A stretch of 21,699 nt of DNA. Origin: Actinomycetota bacterium (GTDB lineage: Bacteria > Actinomycetota > Nitriliruptoria > Nitriliruptorales > JAHWKO01). Shown piece by piece: positions 17,308-21,699 of this stretch; the stretch's first letter is position 1; each line of letters starts with the position of its first letter. Below the pieces are notes generated by a model, which saw only the letters and a program-made list of their open reading frames with translations, made no database searches and was not told the origin of the DNA. A program made the position numbers and the translations under genes. Location: NCBI GenBank assembly GCA_019347855.1, contig JAHWKO010000032.1, positions 1 through 21,699 of the forward strand, in the 5' to 3' direction.

Positions 17308-18851
17308 TGCCGCCGGAGCCGGACATCGTCGACCTGCTCGAGGCGCTCAGCTACGGACGCCCCGGTCCCGAGGTGGTCCTCGAGGACCTCGTCGAGCGCC
17401 TGGCTGCGATGGACGAGGTCGACGGTTCCGCCGTGCACGTCCGTCGGCACGGCAGCGTGATCGCGGTCGCGCAGGCCGGCGACGCCACATCCGGCGCCGC
17501 CGCGGAAGGCGCGATCCGACAGCGGGAGACCGTGCAGGGCGAGGGCGTCGTGGCCGTGCCGCTCGAAGGACGGGACGGGGTGGTGGGGGCGCTGACCGTG
17601 GCCGGGACGGTCGACGTGGGCGGGCTCCGGACCGTGGTCGCTGTCGCCGCTCTGGCGTTGAGCGGGATCGGCGCGCAGGAACGGCGCCGGACGGACCGAC
17701 GGACGCTGGCGGCCTCGTTCCGCAAGATCACCCGGGTGATCGCGGGCACGGACGTCAGACCCGCGCTGCAGAGCCTCGTCGAGGACGCCGCCGCGCTGAT
17801 CGGCTGCTCGCAACTGGTCGTGCTCGAACGCACGGCCGAGGGCGTCACGCCGGCGGCCGGGACGGGCGTTGCGCTGGACGTGCTCCAGGCCGGGACCCTG
17901 CCCGAGGCGGCCGTCGGCCGACCGCTGCACGGCGGGGTGGTCGAACCGCTCGTGCTCCTGGACGATGCCGACCTCCCGCCCGTCGCGGACCTCGTAGGCG
18001 GACCCACCGCGGTGATCGCCGTGTGTGCGGTCCCGTCGGGGGCGACCGGGGCGCTCGTGGCGGGATGGCCCAGGGGGCACGAGCCCGACGCCGGGACGGT
18101 GCTGCTCGCCAACGCCCTAGCCGACCTGATCGGGTTGGGGCTGCGGACCGCACACGGCCAGTCCCAGATCGATGAGGTCGATCTCGAGCAGACGCGTGAG
18201 GACTTCCTCGCGACCCTCTCCCACGAGCTGCGCACGCCCCTTGCGGTGATCAAGGGAGCCGTCGAGACGATCCAGTCGCACGGGGCGGGGCTCTCGGAGG
18301 ACCTGCGTGATCAGTTGATCGGGCGGATCCGTCAGCGGGTCGATCAGGAGGTCGAGCTCGTCGAGACCCTGCTGAGCCTTTCCCGTCTCGACCGCGGGCA
18401 GATACAGCTCCAACGCGAGCCGTTCGACCTCGCAGAGGTGATCACCGAGGTCGCCACCCAGCACATGGAGGTCGCAGGACGCCCCGTCGAGCTCGACGTC
18501 CCCGACGAGGTCCCGGTCGTCGCCGACCGGGTCGCGCTGCGTCAGGTCGTGTCCCACCTGATCGGCAACGCCCTGAAGTTCGGACGCGAGCGGGCCCACG
18601 TGACGGTCACGCGCGAGCCGTACGGGTGGCGCGTCGCGGTCGACGACGACGGCGAGGGCATCCCGCCCGCGATCCGGGACCGCATCTTCGAGCGTTTCGT
18701 GCAGGCCGCCCCGATGTCCCACCGCGCCGGCGGCGTCGGGGTCGGGCTCGCGGTCGTGCGTGGGTTCGTCGAGCTGCACGGTGGTCAGGTCGGGGTGTCG
18801 GGGTCGCCGCTGGGTGGGGCACGGTTCTGGTTCGAGATCCCCGACGCCTGA
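17307..18851 (+). CDS. soluble orphan sensor histidine kinase with GAF-like regions
   Basis: A 514-residue protein with no membrane segment or signal peptide. Residues about 1-125 and 135-285 look like two GAF-type sensor regions. This is structural impression rather than a clear motif. The dimerisation and phosphoacceptor helix has the H-box FLATLSHELRTPLAVIKG, with H306. HLIGNALKFG (N-box, N421), VDDDGEGIP (446-453) and GGVGVGLAVVRGFVELHGG (475-493) form a complete HATPase domain, so it should be active. No response regulator lies beside it, and its partner is unknown. The ATG at 17307 overlaps the wecA stop as TGATG, so it is translated with that gene. An in-frame GTG at 17304 is an alternative. 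It ends 113 bases before the atp operon, in a gap with three palindromes. Control of envelope or energy genes is conceivable but unsupported. Confidence 0.92.
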   Translation: MPPEPDIVDLLEALSYGRPGPEVVLEDLVERLAAMDEVDGSAVHVRRHGSVIAVAQAGDATSGAAAEGAIRQRETVQGEGVVAVPLEGRDGVVGALTVAGTVDVGGLRTVVAVAALALSGIGAQERRRTDRRTLAASFRKITRVIAGTDVRPALQSLVEDAAALIGCSQLVVLERTAEGVTPAAGTGVALDVLQAGTLPEAAVGRPLHGGVVEPLVLLDDADLPPVADLVGGPTAVIAVCAVPSGATGALVAGWPRGHEPDAGTVLLANALADLIGLGLRTAHGQSQIDEVDLEQTREDFLATLSHELRTPLAVIKGAVETIQSHGAGLSEDLRDQLIGRIRQRVDQEVELVETLLSLSRLDRGQIQLQREPFDLAEVITEVATQHMEVAGRPVELDVPDEVPVVADRVALRQVVSHLIGNALKFGRERAHVTVTREPYGWRVAVDDDGEGIPPAIRDRIFERFVQAAPMSHRAGGVGVGLAVVRGFVELHGGQVGVSGSPLGGARFWFEIPDA

Positions 18852-18862
18852 CCCGCTCGTGC

Positions 18863-18900
18863 ACCGGCAGCGCCGGTACGTGTCGCGCGGTCACCGCGCG
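18863..18900. terminator. two consecutive GC hairpins after the kinase gene, possible terminator
   Basis: ACCGGC (18863-18868) pairs with GCCGGT (18872-18877) around a three-base loop. CGCGCGGT (18884-18891) pairs exactly with ACCGCGCG (18893-18900) around C18892. They lie between the histidine kinase stop and the atp promoter, the place where the upstream transcript should end. There is no T run, so a classical intrinsic terminator is not shown. A Rho-dependent stop or a protein-binding palindrome are alternatives. Confidence 0.4.
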
Positions 18901-18901
18901 C

Positions 18902-18925
18902 AGCTCGTGAAAAGTTTCACGAGCT
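18902..18925. promoter_or_regulatory. 24-bp palindromic operator candidate upstream of the atp operon
   Basis: AGCTCGTGAAA (18902-18912) and TTTCACGAGCT (18915-18925) are perfect 11-bp inverted repeats around AG. The right arm ends directly against the -35 box. The core fits GTGAA-N4-TTCAC, as in sites of the redox repressor Rex (TTGTGAA-N4-TTCACAA). It also fits GTGA-N6-TCAC, as in Crp/GlxR-family sites (TGTGA-N6-TCACA). Both consensuses have T-G-T where this has C-G-T. Either regulator would make sense for ATP synthase. The structure is certain and the regulator is inferred. Confidence 0.72.
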
Positions 18926-18955
18926 TTGACGGTCCTTCCGGGCCGCTGCTAGCCT
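18926..18955 (+). promoter_or_regulatory. promoter of the atp operon
   Basis: TTGACG (18926-18931) and TAGCCT (18950-18955) are separated by 18 bases. The -35 matches the vegetative consensus at five of six positions, and TAG-x-x-T is a common actinobacterial -10 form. The predicted start of transcription, about 6-10 bases downstream, falls at 18962-18965, at or just before the ATG of the first gene. The mRNA would therefore have almost no leader. This agrees with the lack of a Shine-Dalgarno sequence there. Confidence 0.68.
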
Positions 18956-18964
18956 CCGCCTCGC

Positions 18965-19246
18965 ATGGGCCGGAACGAACCCGAAGACCCCGATAGCCGG
19001 GGACGCTCCGATATCTGGCGCGATGCGGATTCCGCCTGGCTCCTGTCGGCCGAACTGCTCACCGCGACCTTCGTGTGGGGCGGGATCGGCTGGGTGGTGG
19101 ACACCTACGTCCTCCACACGTCGCCGTGGGCCATGGTCGGGGGGTTCCTGATCGGGTTCGCGCTCGGCATGTACCTCCTGTACCTCCGGATGCAGGCCGA
19201 CGGGCGACGCGAAGACGAGTTGCGGTCCCGCTACCGGGATCGCTGA
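18965..19246 (+). CDS. atpZ: AtpZ/AtpI-family small membrane protein
   Basis: A 93-residue protein with a charged N-terminus (about 1-22) and two membrane segments (about 26-48 and 54-74). GGIGWVVDTYVLHTSPWAMVGG contains the G-x-G-x-x-x-D turn typical of the AtpZ/AtpI family (putative F0F1-ATPase subunit), followed by a basic tail. Members precede the ATP synthase genes and are thought to help assemble the c-ring or admit Mg2+, but the role is not firmly known. The ATG at 18965 has no Shine-Dalgarno sequence (CTCCGCCTCGC precedes it) and lies nine bases after the -10 box, so leaderless translation is likely. It is followed by a 61-base C-rich gap before the second small membrane gene. Confidence 0.85.
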   Translation: MGRNEPEDPDSRGRSDIWRDADSAWLLSAELLTATFVWGGIGWVVDTYVLHTSPWAMVGGFLIGFALGMYLLYLRMQADGRREDELRSRYRDR

Positions 19247-19296
19247 CCCACCACCTCCGCATCACCCTCCGCTCTACCGACCGACCCCGACACCCC
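19247..19296 (+). other. C-rich, G-poor gap resembling a Rho-loading region
   Basis: Between the two small atp genes the transcribed strand equivalent has 31 C and only 5 G in 50 bases, unlike the balanced G and C of the surrounding genes. It forms no obvious hairpin. Unstructured C-rich, G-poor RNA is the hallmark of rut sites used by Rho. A shorter C-rich gap (about 11461-11490) occurs before prfA. Whether it acts in attenuation is inference. Confidence 0.3.
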
Positions 19297-19307
19297 GGAG
19301 TGCCCAC

Positions 19308-19745
19308 GTGCCCCACGCACCCGACGCCCCGGAGCCCGTGATGGCACGGGCCGCGGTGCGGTTCGGAGCTGTCGGCGTGCTCCCGGCCGTCGCGCTCGCG
19401 CTGTGGTTGCGGGGGCCGGCCGGTGCCGTCACCGCCCTCGGCGGGGTGGCGCTCGTCGTCGGGTGGTTCGTGTTCAGCGGGGCGTCGTTGGCCTGGGCGG
19501 CACGGCGCAGCCTGCTCCTGCTGCAGGTCGTCGCGATCGGCGGGTTCGCCTTCCGGCTGGTCCTGCTCGGGCTGCTCATGGTCGCTCTGGAACCGGTCAC
19601 GGCGCTCGACGCCCCGGTTCTGGCGGTGACCGTCGCGGTGGGTATGGTCGCCCTGCTCGTGTACGAGGTCCGCTTCGTCCTGGGGCGCGCCGAGCTCTGG
19701 TGGCTGCGTCCCGCTCAGGGGCATCAAGGGAAGGAACGCGCGTGA
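19308..19745 (+). CDS. atpI: AtpI-like four-helix membrane protein of the atp operon
   Basis: A 145-residue hydrophobic protein with four predicted membrane segments (about 17-34, 39-58, 68-92 and 100-121) and a short basic tail. Size, topology and position just before atpB fit the ATP synthase I protein (AtpI), equivalent to Rv1303 of Mycobacterium, although I recognise no decisive motif. The start is ambiguous. GTG 19308 follows CCCCGGAG by a fitting distance, and so does ATG 19341, which would remove eleven residues (PHAPDAPEPV...) that look unlike a conserved start. The stop overlaps the atpB GTG (GTGA). Its predicted role in assembling the c-ring is family knowledge, not visible here. 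Confidence 0.78.
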   Translation: MPHAPDAPEPVMARAAVRFGAVGVLPAVALALWLRGPAGAVTALGGVALVVGWFVFSGASLAWAARRSLLLLQVVAIGGFAFRLVLLGLLMVALEPVTALDAPVLAVTVAVGMVALLVYEVRFVLGRAELWWLRPAQGHQGKERA

Positions 19746-20572
19746 ACGCCGTCGTGCTGGCCGCCGAGGGTGGCGGCTTCCACGTCCCGACGCTCGAGGA
19801 GCTCTTCGAGTTCCCGGCGCTCTTCTTCGAGGACGTCGAGGTGCTCGGCATCCCGCTGGCCTTCAACCGGTTCGCGCTGCTCGTCTTCATCTCGGTCGCG
19901 ATCCTGTCGGCCCTCATGTACTTCGCGTTCCGCGACCCCCACCTCATCCCTGGCAAGTTCCAGGCGACGATGGAGGCGCTCGTCAGCTTCGTCCGCGACT
20001 ACATCGCGGTCGAGGTGATCGGCCCGGCCGGTCTGCGCTTCGTGCCGTTCCTCACGACGCTGTTCATGTTCATCTTCATCAGCAACTTCTTCGAGATCAC
20101 CCCGCTGGTGCAGTTCCCGACGACCTCGCGGATGGCGCTGCCCGCCTTCCTCGCGATCGTCGTGTGGACCGTCTTCGTGATCGTGGGGATGAAGGAGCAG
20201 GGGCCGCTCAAGTACATCAAGAACGTGGCGCTGCCGCCGGGCGTGCCGGCCTTCGTGCTGCCGCTGGTGATCCCGATCGAGGTGGTGTCCACCTTCGTGG
20301 TGCGGCCCCTCACGCTGGCCATCCGTCTGTTCGCCAACATGCTCGCCGGGCACATCATGCTCGCGATCATCTTCATCGGCGCGAACGCGTTCCTGTTCGA
20401 CGTCCACGACATGTCGTTCAACCTGAAGGGGTCCCCCCTGGGGATCATCCTGGCCTTCGCGGCGGGACCGGCGATGGTCGGCTTCGAGTTCATGGTCGGT
20501 GCGCTGCAGGCGTACATCTTCACGATCCTGGCGGCCGTGTACATCAGCAGCTCGCTCCACCCGGAGCACTAG
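19742..20572 (+). CDS. atpB: F1Fo ATP synthase subunit a
   Basis: A 276-residue polytopic subunit forming the proton half-channels against the c-ring. The essential arginine is R195 in RPLTLAIRLFANMLAGH. FISNFFEITPLVQFPTTS and the C-terminal FEFMVGALQAYIFTILAAVYISSSL are further hallmarks. The GTG start at 19742 is chosen because it overlaps the preceding stop, follows AAGGAA by a proper distance and gives the family's usual length. The open frame continues upstream without meaning. No sodium-specific residues are apparent. A 57-base gap with its own ribosome site leads to atpE. Confidence 0.97.
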   Translation: MNAVVLAAEGGGFHVPTLEELFEFPALFFEDVEVLGIPLAFNRFALLVFISVAILSALMYFAFRDPHLIPGKFQATMEALVSFVRDYIAVEVIGPAGLRFVPFLTTLFMFIFISNFFEITPLVQFPTTSRMALPAFLAIVVWTVFVIVGMKEQGPLKYIKNVALPPGVPAFVLPLVIPIEVVSTFVVRPLTLAIRLFANMLAGHIMLAIIFIGANAFLFDVHDMSFNLKGSPLGIILAFAAGPAMVGFEFMVGALQAYIFTILAAVYISSSLHPEH

Positions 20573-20875
<303 letters not shown>

Positions 20876-20906
20876 CGACCGCCCGACACACCGAACAGGA
20901 GCGACG

Positions 20907-21699
20907 ATGAACGTCCTCGCGACGATCACCCTGCTCGCCGCCCAGGGCGGCGGAGGCGGTGGTGGGATCCAGACGGTCCTGCCCGCCGCTGCCGAGCTCT
21001 TCTGGGGCGCGGTCGCCTTCGCGATCTTCTACCTCGTGATGTCCAGGTTCGCGTTCCCGCGGATCAACGAGATGCTCGAGGATCGGTCGCAGGCGATCCG
21101 CGGCAAGCTCGAGGAGTCGGAGGAGCGTCTCCAGGAGGCCGAGCGCATCAAGCGCGACTACCAGGAGCAGCTCTCCGACGCCAAGGGCGAGGCCAACCGG
21201 ATCATCGAGGAGGCCAAGCAGACGGCCGAGTCGCTGCGTCGCGACATCGTGGCGAAGGCGGAGTCCGAGGCCGAGACGATCGTCCAGCGTGCGCAGAGCG
21301 AGGTCCAGGCCGAGCGTGAGCGCGCCGTGCAGCAGCTGCGCGCCGAGGTCGGTCGCCTGTCCGTCGAGCTCGCCGGCAAGATCGTCGAGAAGGAGCTGGA
21401 CCAGCAGGCGCACCAGTCGCTGGTCGACCGCTACATCTCGAACCTCTCAAGCGGCAACGGCCAGACCACCCAGGCCGAGCAGACCCCGAGCTCCGGGCCC
21501 GGTGATGCGACCCCCTCATCCGGGGGCGTCGCGACCGCGGAGCGCACCGACACCGGGACCGGTGGCGGCTCCGACCAGGGAGGCGGCTCGGACCAGGGAG
21601 GCGGCTCGGACCAGGGAGGCGGCTCGGACCAGGGAGGCGGCTCGGACCAGGGAGGCGGCTCGGACCAGGGAGGCGGCTCGGACCAGGGAGGCGGCTCGG
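20907..21699 (+). CDS. atpF: F1Fo ATP synthase subunit b with repetitive C-terminal extension, 3' end beyond window
   Basis: At least 264 codons are open and no stop is reached. A short N-terminus with seven glycines (14-20) precedes one membrane helix (about 27-47, LFWGAVAFAIFYLVMSRFAF). A long charged coiled-coil stalk follows (about 50-172, e.g. ESEERLQEAERIKRDYQEQL, then IVEKELDQQ), as in the b subunit that connects Fo to F1 through delta. The normal protein would end near residue 183 (YISNLSSGN). Here it continues as a Gln/Ser/Thr/Gly-rich tail (184-218) and then GGGSDQ repeats from 219 to the edge. Such a tail is not a usual part of subunit b. The ATG at 20907 follows CAGGAGCG. The next expected gene, atpH, is not in the window. 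Confidence 0.93.
   Translation, partial: MNVLATITLLAAQGGGGGGGIQTVLPAAAELFWGAVAFAIFYLVMSRFAFPRINEMLEDRSQAIRGKLEESEERLQEAERIKRDYQEQLSDAKGEANRIIEEAKQTAESLRRDIVAKAESEAETIVQRAQSEVQAERERAVQQLRAEVGRLSVELAGKIVEKELDQQAHQSLVDRYISNLSSGNGQTTQAEQTPSSGPGDATPSSGGVATAERTDTGTGGGSDQGGGSDQGGGSDQGGGSDQGGGSDQGGGSDQGGGSDQGGGS
21561..21699 (+). repeat. 18-bp tandem repeat encoding GGGSDQ units
   Basis: The first unit (21561-21578) differs at two wobble positions. Six identical units follow (GGAGGCGGCTCGGACCAG, 21579-21686), then 13 bases of another at the edge. The period is a multiple of three, so changes in copy number keep the atpF frame. The identity of the copies suggests recent slippage or expansion. The true copy number is unknown because the array leaves the window. 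Confidence 0.95.

Noticed and set aside
21561..21699. CRISPR-like array at the window end
   Set aside because: The 18-bp units are directly tandem with no spacers and stay in frame with atpF, so they are a coding tandem repeat.

Overview
The window is very GC-rich DNA from a bacterium, most likely a deep-branching member of the Actinomycetota (Nitriliruptoria- or Acidimicrobiia-like; the exact lineage is inference). The basis is gene order: hom-thrC-thrB, rho-rpmE, prfA-prmC-sua5-wecA, then atpI-atpB-atpE-atpF. From memory this is the order of Mycobacterium tuberculosis Rv1294-Rv1306. The window inserts extra genes into that backbone: an MFS transporter inside the thr operon, an endonuclease-like cassette, a P-loop kinase, a transaldolase, an ion channel, a DUF1385 protein, a low-molecular-weight phosphatase, glyA and an orphan histidine kinase.

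Layout. Positions 2-148 are the tail of a GNAT acetyltransferase. Positions 185-4729 form a tightly overlapping threonine operon (hom, thrC, MFS, thrB). Positions 4743-5843 hold a solitary AbiEi-like/DUF559 endonuclease-like gene between two inverted copies of a 52-bp palindromic element, the most unusual structure here and a possible mobile cassette. Positions 5857-7306 carry a 2-phosphoglycerate-kinase-like gene and a transaldolase. Positions 7341-9108 carry rho and rpmE. A minus-strand potassium-channel-like gene with an apparent one-base frameshift occupies 9161-10178. Positions 10416-14115 carry DUF1385, prfA, prmC and the Sua5/TsaC gene, mostly overlapping. After a perfect 27-bp palindrome come a phosphatase, glyA, wecA and a soluble histidine kinase (14189-18851). 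Three successive palindromes follow. The last abuts a -35/-10 promoter that appears to drive a leaderless atp operon (atpZ-like, atpI-like, atpB, atpE, atpF). The atpF gene runs off the end inside a perfect 18-bp tandem repeat encoding GGGSDQ units.

How the genes fit together. The first block turns aspartate semialdehyde into threonine. The central block supports transcription termination, ribosome structure, translation termination and its methylation, and tRNA threonylcarbamoylation. GlyA and WecA supply one-carbon units and lipid-linked GlcNAc for envelope polymers. The last block begins the F1Fo ATP synthase. The candidate operator before the atp genes resembles both Rex and Crp/GlxR sites, which suggests redox- or cAMP-linked control of ATP synthase. 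No tRNA, rRNA, CRISPR array, transposase or integrase gene was seen. No gene-free stretch exceeds 300 bases.
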